Shown here: positions 22,476 through 30,719 of the stretch, one piece after another
How the letters are laid out: each line of letters opens with the position of its first letter
How positions within the stretch are numbered: the stretch's first letter is position 1
Origin: a virus
Strand: one strand, 5' to 3'
DNA: 36,971 nucleotides
Virus record (IMG/VR): IMGVR_UViG_3300045256_000037
Coordinates: 1 to 36,971 of that record
The notes under the pieces: model-generated
Database searches by the model: none
What the model was told of the DNA's origin: nothing
Seen by the model: only the letters and a program-made list of their open reading frames with translations
Made by a program: the position numbers and the translations under genes

Positions 22476-23582
22476 TTATTCCCCGACGACGAGGTGCGAT
22501 CCGTCCCACGTTGCGGTGACGGGTTGCCCGTTCTGCATGAAGGTGTAGGATTGCCCCTTGACTAGATCGCTCTTGTTCTTGGGGAGCGGAGGGGCCGACT
22601 CTGAGTCGTATTGCCCCGACTGCCCACCATATCCTTTTCTGAATTCACTCCTGACTTGACTTGGCGATTTTCTCGCCGCTTCCATTTCTTTGTTAAGCTG
22701 ATCGACACCGGCCTCGATCTGGCCATGAGACCATGCGGCATCGAGGATTTCTCGCGCGTGCTCTTTGTCGCGCACTGTCGGCACGCCGGTTGGGTTCACG
22801 GCACGAGCATAGACGTTGATATAGGAGTTGATCGCGGCACCGAGACGAACCACATTCGGATCGCCAGTATGGAGCAACCCGGCCTCAATGATCTTGTTAA
22901 TGGCCGGATAGTCCGTGCGCGAAACCTTGGACGAGGACTCCACAACAAGAGGAGCAAGGTTTTGCGCCTCCTGAACCGCAAGCTCGACGTTAGCCGAGCG
23001 CGTTCCAAGCGTTCTCTCTCCGGCCTTGAAGCCTTGGTATTCCGCGTTCCGCGCAGCTCTCTCTTCCGGCGTTATCCCCTGATCCTGCCCGATTTCGTCC
23101 ATAAACCTGCGAATCTTGATCCGGTTCTGTGAACCGATATACCCGTAACCGAGACCGGTGAATACGCTGGTATCGCCTGCAAGAGCTTGTCGCGCCATAC
23201 TCTTGGCAGTATCATCATCAATCAAATACTGATCGGCAGAAGGCGACGTAGATTGATCTACCGGCTTCCCCTCGGGGCTGAGAATCGGCTGTCCGGGGCG
23301 CGACGGAATCCACCCCATCTGGCTCGGCATTCCCCATCCGCCTTTGGTAATCTCGCCCCACGTGTATGTAGGCTGAAGCTTCATGGCGTCTTCAATGTCG
23401 CCGGCACCCACCAGCATCTTCGTTGCCACGGACGTGTTGATCGTCCCGTCTGGATTGACGGGGATGCTCTTAACCGCATTGAGAAGAGATTGCTTCTGCC
23501 TCCATTCCTGCGCACGGCGCCATGCCTCCGGCAGATCGCCGAGTGCGGAAAAATCGACGAGAGGCGGCCCTGACTGCGGCAT
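22476..23582 (-). CDS. Putative ejection/internal virion protein
   Basis: A 368-residue, mainly helical protein. Notable blocks are DYPAINKIIEAGL and GAAINSYINVYARAVNPTG, which recur in internal proteins of podoviruses, then a helical segment (GQIEAGVDQLNKEMEAARK) and a beta-like C-terminus. The N-terminus has GPPLVDFSALGDL (residues 5-17), nearly repeated in the upstream 95-residue protein. One nt separates it from the large transglycosylase-like protein. The function is inferred from position and resemblance. Confidence 0.65.
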   Translation of the reverse strand: MPQSGPPLVDFSALGDLPEAWRRAQEWRQKQSLLNAVKSIPVNPDGTINTSVATKMLVGAGDIEDAMKLQPTYTWGEITKGGWGMPSQMGWIPSRPGQPILSPEGKPVDQSTSPSADQYLIDDDTAKSMARQALAGDTSVFTGLGYGYIGSQNRIKIRRFMDEIGQDQGITPEERAARNAEYQGFKAGERTLGTRSANVELAVQEAQNLAPLVVESSSKVSRTDYPAINKIIEAGLLHTGDPNVVRLGAAINSYINVYARAVNPTGVPTVRDKEHAREILDAAWSHGQIEAGVDQLNKEMEAARKSPSQVRSEFRKGYGGQSGQYDSESAPPLPKNKSDLVKGQSYTFMQNGQPVTATWDGSHLVVGE

Positions 23583-23585
23583 GGC

Positions 23586-23873
23586 CTAGACTCCATCCCA
23601 GAGGCGGAAGGCTTGCAGCGCGCGCGCCATGAATCCCGGATTCGCCGGGCTTACCGTCGTTTTCCACGAAGCGGGATCGGCGGGATTTGTGCTTGGCGCT
23701 TGGCGCTGAGGCACAAGAGAACCGAGCGCGCTGAAGTCCATGATCGGAGGCCCGGCCTGCATACCGGCTTGCATCGGAATCATCGGCGCCTGTGATGCAG
23801 GGGGAGCCTGAGTTGGCTGCCTGTTCTGCGCTTGTAGCAGAGCTATCAGTTGGGCAATGTCCATGTCGCTCAC
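23586..23873 (-). CDS. Small Pro/Gln/Met-rich protein in ejection cluster
   Basis: A 95-residue protein that overlaps its upstream neighbour by ATGA. Residues 1-17 are an amphipathic helix (DIAQLIALLQAQN), then a low-complexity Gln/Pro/Met stretch, then GPPIMDFSALGSL (41-53), which closely repeats the N-terminus of the next protein. The C-terminus (FMARALQAFRLWDGV) is an amphipathic helix. It may be a small ejection component or an assembly adaptor. No family recognised. Confidence 0.6.
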   Translation of the reverse strand: MSDMDIAQLIALLQAQNRQPTQAPPASQAPMIPMQAGMQAGPPIMDFSALGSLVPQRQAPSTNPADPASWKTTVSPANPGFMARALQAFRLWDGV

Positions 23874-24532
23874 CTCTGTAGCGAAGCAAGACCGGGAATA
23901 AGCTTGGCTGCGTTCATCAGCGCATTCACCATGTTGGCGGACGCGCTATACGGTGCGAGAGCCGCATTAGCTCGCGCCTGACCAATGGTTGATGCCGTAT
24001 CCTGGGCAATTCCCGCCTTGTTCACCCCTGTGTCGTAATACGTGCCGCCGATGAGATTCTCTTGCCCCGCGATCCCCCCGGCCGCTCCTTGCGCCGCATT
24101 GATGAACGGCGAGAGATTGGAGACGTAGTTCTGCCACTCTTGATTGGCGAGACCCGTCACGAAATCGGCAATATCGGTGTCCGTGTTTCCCGAGGCGAGC
24201 ATGCCTTGCGCCGCGCGGTTGCGATCAATCGACTGAATGCCCTGATCGCGGCTGAATTGATATCCAGGACTCGTCTGGAACGCAGCGAGAGCACGCGCCA
24301 TTCCCGCTGGGCCGTTCGCTCCCGTCGCATCGGCATAGGCATTGTAGCCGCTCTGCGCCGTCGTGAAGAGCGATTGATATGGCGACAATCCCGCCTGATA
24401 GGCTGAGACGGCCTGCTGCGTTCCCGTGTCAAGCTGACTATACGCGTCCTTTTTTCCCTGTTTTGCCGCCTGAATCTGAAGGCGGGATGCCTTCTTCTGC
24501 GGATCGGACGAGAAAATGTCGAAGATGCTCAT
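23870..24532 (-). CDS. DNA transfer/ejection protein
   Basis: A 220-residue Ala/Gly/Gln-rich helical protein with the pattern FQTSPGYQFSRDQGIQSIDR followed by NRAAQGMLASGNTDTDIADF and NEWQNY-like QEWQNYVSNLSPF. This pattern is characteristic of phage proteins annotated as DNA transfer or ejection proteins near P22-type neck genes. The N-terminus (DIFSSDPQKKASRLQIQAA) is basic and helical. It would be packaged in the head and released into the cell envelope on infection. The membership is recognised by motif, not by search. Confidence 0.7.
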   Translation of the reverse strand: MSIFDIFSSDPQKKASRLQIQAAKQGKKDAYSQLDTGTQQAVSAYQAGLSPYQSLFTTAQSGYNAYADATGANGPAGMARALAAFQTSPGYQFSRDQGIQSIDRNRAAQGMLASGNTDTDIADFVTGLANQEWQNYVSNLSPFINAAQGAAGGIAGQENLIGGTYYDTGVNKAGIAQDTASTIGQARANAALAPYSASANMVNALMNAAKLIPGLASLQR

Positions 24533-25141
24533 CTAGCGTATACCTATGACTTCATAGGCCCCTGAGGCGATATTTCCCGATGAGAAAGCAAACTTGAGAG
24601 CATTGACGGATGTCGCGCCTGCAAACGTCCCGCCACCCGATATGACCGCAACCGCTCCTCCGATTTGGTACGCGCTCCATAGCGGACGCGGCGTCTTACT
24701 GACATCGCCGTGATTCAGAAGTTCGAGAGATAGATTGACGCCATATGCGGCCACGTTACTCATCGACGGCACCAGCAGAAATTTGCTGTCGTTACTATTT
24801 CCCGTAAGCGATTGTGTTCCCGCATCAGTTACCGATGAGAACGAATAGTGGTATCCTGTATTCAGATACGTGGCCCCGCCGTCTGCCGAGATCGTAAGCC
24901 ATAGATCAACGACATTGTTAACGGGTACGAATCCGGCCAGCTTGACCTGAATACCCCTATATCCGCCGAGATACGGCGACGATAGTTTGACTTCCAGGGC
25001 CGCAGAGTTGGCGGGCACGGAGCCGGCGATAAGTCTTTCGTAAGCCATGCCGCTCGCAATGGCGTTCAGAAAATCGTACCAGCGCGGCGAAATAAGCTGC
25101 CCAACTACAAGCGGGACGCTCGGATCGGGGATCGGGATCAC
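24533..25141 (-). CDS. Hypothetical virion protein downstream of gp10-like gene
   Basis: A 202-residue protein with a short helical N-terminus (SPRWYDFLNAIASGM) and a beta-rich remainder (LWLTISADGGATYLNTGYHYSF, NLSLELLNHGD). This looks like a tail or needle-type structural component. It overlaps the gp10-like gene by 4 nt and abuts the DNA-transfer gene. No family recognised. In P22-type phages this position holds the tail needle, but there is no coiled-coil shaft here. Confidence 0.6.
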   Translation of the reverse strand: MIPIPDPSVPLVVGQLISPRWYDFLNAIASGMAYERLIAGSVPANSAALEVKLSSPYLGGYRGIQVKLAGFVPVNNVVDLWLTISADGGATYLNTGYHYSFSSVTDAGTQSLTGNSNDSKFLLVPSMSNVAAYGVNLSLELLNHGDVSKTPRPLWSAYQIGGAVAVISGGGTFAGATSVNALKFAFSSGNIASGAYEVIGIR

Positions 25142-26550
25142 GGCCTAAGCTCCGCCTTCTGATCTCCGCCCATCAGCCCGACATAAACCGGATCGTCAAC
25201 CGTTACTCGCCACCTCCGCCCGAACGACGACGTAAGTCCCGTTCGCGTCACCGTGATCTTGTTCTTCCACTGCCCTGGCTGTCCGATCGATCGGAATAGG
25301 GGATTTTTCCATGTCACTCCGCCGTCGTCGCTCCATGCAATCTGGGCCGTGGGATTGACAACCGTTATATCGGTTGAGGTGTAGTCGCCTACGCCAGTGG
25401 CGAGTTGGAAATCCGCCTTCGCCACCAAGGTGCGCGACGGAAATCCGTCAACCGGACCGCTCTCAACGACATAACTCAGATTGTCTGTGTCCTCTTTGAA
25501 TACGGACGGATCGATCGAGAGAATGTTGCCTGACTTGGTGTCGCCGCACAGCCACTTGGAGAAGGCATAGACGCTTCCTTTCATGCGGGAGCGTAAGAGG
25601 CCCAAACTGTTCCGCTCGTGCCACATGCCGTTGTTGACATCGTACACCCACGTCCACGACGGCGACGACAGCTGCCAGAAATGATGACCGCCAGAAATAT
25701 AACTCGACGCTTCAAGCGTGGTCTTATCGCTCACCGCCTGAATGAGTCTGTCGAGATCGGGAGGCGATACCTTATTGAGGCTATAGCCGTCCATGCTGAG
25801 GACGGTGTTGTCGTCACCGACGAATAGCAAGGCGGCACCGAAACCATCCTCCATTCCTGCAACCGCCGTGGCTGAGGCCAGGCCGCGCGGAACCCAATTC
25901 GAGCGAGAGAAGGGAAACGCAACTGGGTTTGCCGTGTTAGAGTACCACTCGATATACGCGGCGCCGAAAGCAACCAAATTATTCTGCCAGGACACAACCC
26001 TTAGCAACCCGCCGGGCTTGGCCTGGCTCTTGGTGCGATCGAGAGTGTTCAGAGAAGTTGAATTAAGTCCGCTCGCCTGGATCGTTCCGTCGCCGTACGA
26101 AAAGAAGAAATAGCCGTCCTGGAACGCCACGCTGTTCGGGTTTCCGACATTGACATCGGGATAGCTGCTGACGGTCGTCGCACTGAGGGTGAAAGCTCCG
26201 GCGTTGCATACTGCGACGATATTCGGCGTCGGCGCCGCATTGTTGCGGGCAAAGAAAACCGGATCGCTTCCGCTCAGGCTACCAGTGAGTTGCGTCACCG
26301 TCCCAGACGATGAAATCGTTACTGCTGTATCCTGGAATGCCGCATACACCGTGCCATTGACAAAGATCGCTCCCCGGAACCCTGTCAAATTCGTGGAGGC
26401 AAATCGTGCAAGGCCGGGAGCGCGTCTGCGCACGGCATCCGATCGCGCCGTGTCTGCAAGCGGCTCTGCAAAAGCATTGATGAGCCTGCCGCCAGATTCC
26501 TGTGGCTTCGCCCCCGGCATCGACGATAGCGGAAAAGGGATCGCCACCAT
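25138..26550 (-). CDS. P22 gp10-like packaged-DNA stabilisation protein
   Basis: A 470-residue protein matching the P22 gp10 neck-protein family, which closes the portal after packaging and builds the tail hub. Readable family features are an N-terminal RLINAFAEPL and APGLARF, propeller-like strands (FRGAIFVNGTVYAAF, FQDGYFFFSYGDGTIQASGL, LVAFGAAYIEWYSN), and the C-terminal AQIAWSDDGGVTWKN and TVTRTGLTSSFGRRWRVTV. Length is close to the P22 protein. The gp4-like gene follows immediately upstream in transcription. Confidence 0.82.
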   Translation of the reverse strand: MVAIPFPLSSMPGAKPQESGGRLINAFAEPLADTARSDAVRRRAPGLARFASTNLTGFRGAIFVNGTVYAAFQDTAVTISSSGTVTQLTGSLSGSDPVFFARNNAAPTPNIVAVCNAGAFTLSATTVSSYPDVNVGNPNSVAFQDGYFFFSYGDGTIQASGLNSTSLNTLDRTKSQAKPGGLLRVVSWQNNLVAFGAAYIEWYSNTANPVAFPFSRSNWVPRGLASATAVAGMEDGFGAALLFVGDDNTVLSMDGYSLNKVSPPDLDRLIQAVSDKTTLEASSYISGGHHFWQLSSPSWTWVYDVNNGMWHERNSLGLLRSRMKGSVYAFSKWLCGDTKSGNILSIDPSVFKEDTDNLSYVVESGPVDGFPSRTLVAKADFQLATGVGDYTSTDITVVNPTAQIAWSDDGGVTWKNPLFRSIGQPGQWKNKITVTRTGLTSSFGRRWRVTVDDPVYVGLMGGDQKAELRP

Positions 26551-26912
26551 CAGAAATACCTAGTTCGAAGCACCTGATATGTCGGCTTGCCCGAGTTCAT
26601 GTAGCGCAGCCTCGCCTCAGCCCCGGCCGGATACGGGGCAAAGCGCGCGTCGGTAAACTGTCCCCTAGCTCCGAATTCCGCACTGGCCGCATCTGCCACG
26701 CAAATCGCCAACGCCTCGAAATATTCGGCGGGAATTGCATTGGGATCGGAAATCGTCACAACCCCCCTTAGCGCAAGCTCATTGATAACCCCATCAATAT
26801 ACTTATCGATGGCAGATACATCATCGGCTTCCGGTGCCTGTCCGGCCTGGATAAGTCCCAGATTGGCAAGGGCCGCCACGATGAGATCGTTGCGCGTGCG
26901 GGTGACGTTCAT
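26550..26912 (-). CDS. P22 gp4-like tail accessory (head-tail adaptor) protein
   Basis: A 120-residue protein, all helical, with the layout of P22 gp4-type adaptors: TRNDLIVAALANLGLI near the start, IDKYIDGVINELALRG in the middle, EYFEALAICVADAASAEFG, and a C-terminal extension ending in aromatic/basic residues (YQVLRTRYF) suited to docking on the portal. It overlaps the gp10-like gene. The start lacks a strong ribosome site. Confidence 0.75.
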   Translation of the reverse strand: MNVTRTRNDLIVAALANLGLIQAGQAPEADDVSAIDKYIDGVINELALRGVVTISDPNAIPAEYFEALAICVADAASAEFGARGQFTDARFAPYPAGAEARLRYMNSGKPTYQVLRTRYF

Positions 26913-26965
26913 GGAGTGTCAAGATCGGTTTTCGTATCGGCAAGGGCGGAAGCGGAGGATCGATT

Positions 26966-27310
26966 CTAAGAACGACCTCCGGCGGTGAATCCCATCGAGG
27001 CGCGGCCAGTAGCGGGATAATCGGAGCTATGACCAGTATTGCCAGGAATCTCCGCAACCACATGCGCATCCTCGATCTCCTGTCTCGGCATGGCAATTGT
27101 GTTCGGCGGAGGGCCGAGAAATCGAGAGAGGCGAGATGCCGCCTTCCCCACAACATCGTTGATGTACTCGGCATGATCGAAGGCCGCATGAGCGTCGGCA
27201 AACGCCTTTACCGTGCCCTGCTTGATCTGCTCGGCGCGATCAGACAAGCGTTTCAATTCGCCTTCGAACGTGCCCAGAACATCTTCAACCGATCTGGCAT
27301 GATCAGCCAT
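26966..27310 (-). CDS. Hypothetical small head-neck region protein
   Basis: A 114-residue protein, helical in the first two thirds (VLGTFEGELKRLSDRAEQIKQG, AFADAHAAFDHAEYI), then with a disordered Pro/Gly/Ser-rich end. It has a good ribosome site (aaggagg) and overlaps the end of the upstream gene. Nothing in it gives a function. It lies between the capsid decoration genes and the adaptor gene. Confidence 0.6.
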   Translation of the reverse strand: MADHARSVEDVLGTFEGELKRLSDRAEQIKQGTVKAFADAHAAFDHAEYINDVVGKAASRLSRFLGPPPNTIAMPRQEIEDAHVVAEIPGNTGHSSDYPATGRASMGFTAGGRS

Positions 27311-27527
27311 TAGATGCCTCCTTGCGTGGACGGCCAGGCCCTCGCTTTATCTCAAGCGGCCTCTCATCTTGGCTCGGCTCCACCAGGAAATACTTGTTTC
27401 GCGACGCCACGGGAATCATCGGGTGATTGTCAGGAACGTCAACCGGATCGCCCACCTTGAAGGTGAAATCGTGCCATTCGACGCCCTCATCGCCGGCATG
27501 CGAGCCGAGATAGGTAATTTTCGCCAT
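27303..27527 (-). CDS. Small protein with basic AT-hook-like tail
   Basis: A 74-residue protein from ATG 27527. The long upstream extension of this frame runs antiparallel in register to another gene and is discarded. The body is beta-rich (WHDFTFKVGDPVDVPDNHPMI, NKYFLVEP), like small head-region proteins of other phages that bear an E-x-E-P strand. The C-terminus KRGPGRPRKEASNG contains the GRP core of an AT-hook, so contact with packaged DNA is possible. It starts just after a perfect hairpin. Confidence 0.65.
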   Translation of the reverse strand: MAKITYLGSHAGDEGVEWHDFTFKVGDPVDVPDNHPMIPVASRNKYFLVEPSQDERPLEIKRGPGRPRKEASNG

Positions 27528-27536
27528 GTGATGATA

Positions 27537-27560
27537 ACGGGGGAGCCGAAGCTCCCCCGT
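27537..27560 (-). terminator. Perfect 10-bp hairpin between capsid-accessory genes
   Basis: On the reverse strand: ACGGGGGAGC, loop TTCG, GCTCCCCCGT (27537-27560), a very stable stem but with only TTATCAT after it. It is more likely an attenuator or mRNA-end stabiliser limiting transcription beyond the capsid and decoration genes than a full terminator. Confidence 0.6.
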
Positions 27561-27571
27561 CTCCTTCTGTC

Positions 27572-27946
27572 TTACCGGAAGCAGGTGTAAGCGATGTTCA
27601 ACGTATTGTTGAACGCCGCCGAGGCGTGGATGTTCTGAACGACAATCGTCAGAGTCCCCGCCGCAGGCGTCACTTTCGTCACAACAGGCGTGCCCGTTCC
27701 GGCCGTCGTCACGGACGCAAAACACACATCCGTGGCCAGAACTGGTGCCGTCACCGCCTCGCTGAACGTCGCACCGGCCGCCGTGGATAGCGACTCAGTC
27801 GTCACTACGCACGTCGTATTGGCGCACGTCGAAGCACCGGATGTTCCGGTGGCGGTGGATGCTCCGAACGAGAACGTCGCCGCCATCGCCACGCCGGGCA
27901 GAAGGATAGCGGCGACAAGGACCGCAATCTTAAACAAGGCCTTCAT
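27572..27946 (-). CDS. Signal-peptide-bearing small protein, decoration candidate
   Basis: A 124-residue protein with a textbook Sec signal peptide: Lys2 and Lys6, core IAVLVAAILLPG, cleavage after AMA at about residue 22. The mature part is a beta-rich Thr/Ser/Ala protein with four cysteines (STCANTTC, DVCFAS and the C-terminal YTCFR), consistent with two disulfides. It follows the capsid gene and another signal-bearing gene, the usual place of head decoration proteins, and has a strong ribosome site (aaggag). It could instead be an infection-time secreted protein. Confidence 0.7.
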   Translation of the reverse strand: MKALFKIAVLVAAILLPGVAMAATFSFGASTATGTSGASTCANTTCVVTTESLSTAAGATFSEAVTAPVLATDVCFASVTTAGTGTPVVTKVTPAAGTLTIVVQNIHASAAFNNTLNIAYTCFR

Positions 27947-27960
27947 CTTTGCTCTCCTTC

Positions 27961-28431
27961 TTACATGTGGTTGGTGTTGACGTAGCCGATCACGACCGTG
28001 GCGGAGCCCGCCGTGGCCGCCGTGCCGCTCTGGGCGTATTTCACATACACCTGAGTGTCGGACGACACGATCGTTCCCACGCCGCGTGTGGCGCTCGTTG
28101 TTCCGACCGCCGTTGCGTTCACGTCGCCCGCCGCAACCAAGTCGTTATACGAGGTTGCATTGGTGCCGATCGTGAGCGTGTTCGACGTTCCGGCATTGAA
28201 CGCAGTTGCCACCTTGACATGGACGGACACGATCATTGCGCCGGCGGGAATACGCGCCGCCAGCGGATGTGCGGAGGCGTCGGCCGAGTTATAGGCAATC
28301 GTGCCGCCGACATAGCTGACGCCGTTCAGATATACGTCGCGCACCGGATTGGCGCTCTGTGCCTCTCCGGTTGCGGCGCACAGGAAGAGAGCGGCAGCAA
28401 GCGCGGCCGCTCTAATGGGCCATCTTTTCAT
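27961..28431 (-). CDS. Capsid-adjacent protein with signal peptide, decoration candidate
   Basis: A 156-residue protein. Residues 1-24 look like a Sec signal peptide (KRWPIR, then core AAALAAALFLCAAT, cleavage after GEA). The mature part is beta-rich with VRDVYLNGVSYVGGTIAYN and VKVATAFNAGTSNTLTIGTN, a style shared by small proteins encoded directly after N4-gp56-type capsid genes. There are no cysteines in the mature part. The ribosome site is excellent (aggagg), suggesting high expression. Signal-peptide calling is by eye; the hydrophobic core is Ala-rich. Confidence 0.7.
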   Translation of the reverse strand: MKRWPIRAAALAAALFLCAATGEAQSANPVRDVYLNGVSYVGGTIAYNSADASAHPLAARIPAGAMIVSVHVKVATAFNAGTSNTLTIGTNATSYNDLVAAGDVNATAVGTTSATRGVGTIVSSDTQVYVKYAQSGTAATAGSATVVIGYVNTNHM

Positions 28432-28443
28432 TGGTTCCTCCTA

Positions 28444-29601
28444 TTACTGATCGGCCGTGGCGGCGAAGTAGCCGACTGCCATGCCCCACATCTTCAAGGC
28501 TCCAGTCGAAGTCTTGAAGAAATTCTTGCCGACGCCGTAGGCCATCTCGATGCCGACACCCTTGCGGAAGCCGTAATCGTTCTCGATGAGTTGCGTCGGT
28601 TTGGGCAACTGGCCCCACACTTGGCTCAACGCGCCCTGTCCGCACAGAAACACAGGAGCGATGTCGATGCCCGAACCGCCGACGCCGGGGATCATGTTGA
28701 ACGCATCAAGCTCGGGCACCTTGGTGATGACCATGCCCTCGTAGATGAGGTCGCCGGAGCGGAACAACGGGTTCTCCTTCCAGCTGTCACCCTCGCGGGC
28801 GCGTGCTTCGCGATTGGCATTCTGGACCGCGGTGTCAGACTCGATATCACGGAACTGACGCGAGCCGACAAACACGACATACCACTCGGCGTTAACGTCA
28901 TCTTCCGTCATGTACGGCGTGATGGCCGGCTGACTCGCCGTAGTGGCCTCCGCGATGCGTTTGAGTAGCATCAGGTTAGACGACGTGAGCTTGCCGTTGG
29001 TTGCATCGACATTCGCCGCCGACGTGGCAAAGTTACCCGAAACCAGGTTAGACTTCAGGTCGCCGAACAAAAGTCTGTCGGCGTTGTCAGTGACATACTG
29101 ATTCTTTTGGGCGGTAGTCGCCTGGTTGAACAGGATGCCATTGACCGTCTGCCCAGAGTCTGAATCGAGTCCAGCCGGAGCGGCCTCCGAAGGGATCGCC
29201 GCCAAAGCCTGACAGATATCGTCACGCTGACGGCGGAGTCCCCACTTGGTAAGTGAGGGACGCGATTCGGCCATAGGATCGAATGACGCCTTCTGAATCT
29301 GGTTCTTCTTCCAGACCACGGCGTTGCGTGCCCAGTCGATCCAGAAGCGGCAGCCATAATTCTGGAACTGCTCCTCATTGCCAACCAGGGTGCCGGAGCC
29401 GACGCCGGTATTCGACAACGTGAGCCCGAGGTTGACGTTGATCTGCTCGCCGCCCGTCTTAAGCTCGTAGTGGCGGCAGATGATAGACATCGCCGAGTTG
29501 CCCATGTACCGCGAGAAGCGGTTCATGCGCTGATAGTCGCTCCAGATGTCTTTACGCCATTTGATTACTCTATTGTTCGATTGGGTGGTGGTTTCGGCCA
29601 T
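28444..29601 (-). CDS. Major capsid protein, N4-gp56 family
   Basis: A 385-residue protein recognisable as the N4-gp56/DUF4043 capsid family: N-terminal KWRKDIWSDYQRMNRFSRYMG, SIICRHYELKTGGEQINVNL, WIDWARNAVVWKKNQIQKASFD, then WYVVFVGSRQFRDIESD, and a closing FLCGQGALSQVWGQLPKP and GFRKGVGIEMAYGVGKNFF. It builds the icosahedral HK97-fold head. Ribosome site aaggag. Upstream is the scaffold gene, and two putative decoration genes follow. No N-terminal extension of prohead-protease type is visible. Confidence 0.92.
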   Translation of the reverse strand: MAETTTQSNNRVIKWRKDIWSDYQRMNRFSRYMGNSAMSIICRHYELKTGGEQINVNLGLTLSNTGVGSGTLVGNEEQFQNYGCRFWIDWARNAVVWKKNQIQKASFDPMAESRPSLTKWGLRRQRDDICQALAAIPSEAAPAGLDSDSGQTVNGILFNQATTAQKNQYVTDNADRLLFGDLKSNLVSGNFATSAANVDATNGKLTSSNLMLLKRIAEATTASQPAITPYMTEDDVNAEWYVVFVGSRQFRDIESDTAVQNANREARAREGDSWKENPLFRSGDLIYEGMVITKVPELDAFNMIPGVGGSGIDIAPVFLCGQGALSQVWGQLPKPTQLIENDYGFRKGVGIEMAYGVGKNFFKTSTGALKMWGMAVGYFAATADQ

Positions 29602-29649
29602 CGCCCAACTCCTTTCTCCTGGCGCGCGCTACCGGCGATGCGCGTCAAT

Positions 29650-30606
29650 TCACGCAGCCGATTTGCGTCGTCGCCTTGTTCCGAATTCGAAGAGTTCCTC
29701 TTCCGTCATCGCGCCGGTTTCGCTGCCGCCTGAGTTGGCCGGCGTTCCTTGAGCGCGTGCAATTGACGGTGGAAGTTGAACCGTTGTGTTTGGCCGGGAC
29801 GGATCGGCCTTCGCCCGCGCCGCTTCGACTGCCTTCGCCAGGAAGGTTTCGTCTTGCAGAGCGGCTTCAAATGCCTTGGCGAGGAATTGCTTGTCGCTAA
29901 GCGCTTCTTCGCGCTTCTTCTGGACGTAGGCATCGAGATCGGGGCCGATTTCGCGCTCCCGCTCCCGCTTCTGATACCAGCGAACGAGATTGGGGCCGAC
30001 GGTGGCCGGCGATTGCATGATGAGATCGTAGTCTTGGCGTCTACCCGCCGCGACTTCGGTCAATATCTCCTCGAACGCCTTGCGAACCGTATCTGGGCCG
30101 AATGTCGCTTGCGCCGTCTCAAGGCTCAATTCCATGAGCCCGGTTGACATCTCGCGTGCGAGTTCGGCTTTCGTCTGGGAAAGCGCCCCCTGAGGATCGG
30201 CAAGCGGATCGATAGGGTCTGGCCTGTGCTGCTCGGATTTTGACGCGAGCAGCCGTTCCATTGCCTGGACGCGGGCCAGAGCTTCTTGCGCCGCACGTGC
30301 TGCGGCCTCTCTCTCTTGCTCCGCTTTCTGCCGGCGTTCCCTCTCATCAAGAAGATCGCGGAGAATACCGCGCGCTTCCGTGCTGAGCGGAGATTCGCCT
30401 TTCGGCTCGTCCTTCGATTCCGCCTTCGCTTCGCCGCCCTCGGCCTTTGTTTCCTCGGCCTTGGGTTCCTCTGCTTTCGGTTCCTCTTGGGATTCCGGTT
30501 TGGCTTCCTCAGTTGGTTCCTTTATCGGCTCCTGATCCTCATCGATTGAGGATGCCGGAGCTTCGGTTCCAGACGCGAACAGTTCTTCCTCCGTGAGAGT
30601 CGTCAT
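29650..30606 (-). CDS. Scaffolding protein
   Basis: A 318-residue protein starting at ATG 30606 with site aaggacgg. The N-terminal 75 residues are extremely acidic and low-complexity (repeated EEPKAEE-type units), followed by long charged coiled-coil helices (about 85-125 and 215-270) and a basic C-terminus RRRRKSAA. This is the layout of capsid scaffolds placed just before the capsid gene. TEEELF occurs at both ends (residues 5-10 and 301-306). The basic tail may bind the capsid, as in other scaffolds. Confidence 0.85.
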   Translation of the reverse strand: MTTLTEEELFASGTEAPASSIDEDQEPIKEPTEEAKPESQEEPKAEEPKAEETKAEGGEAKAESKDEPKGESPLSTEARGILRDLLDERERRQKAEQEREAAARAAQEALARVQAMERLLASKSEQHRPDPIDPLADPQGALSQTKAELAREMSTGLMELSLETAQATFGPDTVRKAFEEILTEVAAGRRQDYDLIMQSPATVGPNLVRWYQKREREREIGPDLDAYVQKKREEALSDKQFLAKAFEAALQDETFLAKAVEAARAKADPSRPNTTVQLPPSIARAQGTPANSGGSETGAMTEEELFEFGTRRRRKSAA

Positions 30607-30719
30607 GACTCTACCGTCCTTTCTCTCGATATCGTTGAGATGCACGAATGCGCCCGTGTTGCGCTGCGGGCGAGTCAGCGAGCGGGACCGTTTAACGCCT
30701 GTCCCGTGCGGCGAACCCG
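30607..30719 (-). other. Gap between ATP-grasp and scaffold genes
   Basis: A 113-nt gap, longest in the head module. It contains two possible reverse-strand hairpins, GGGAC/GTCCC and GCCCG/CGGGC. These may process or stabilise mRNA for the highly expressed scaffold and capsid genes. No promoter is recognisable. Confidence 0.35.

Noticed and set aside
27949-28968. Forward-strand 339-codon frame opposite the capsid gene
   Set aside because: A GC-driven shadow of the capsid and decoration genes, with His/Arg/Gly-rich composition and no domain.
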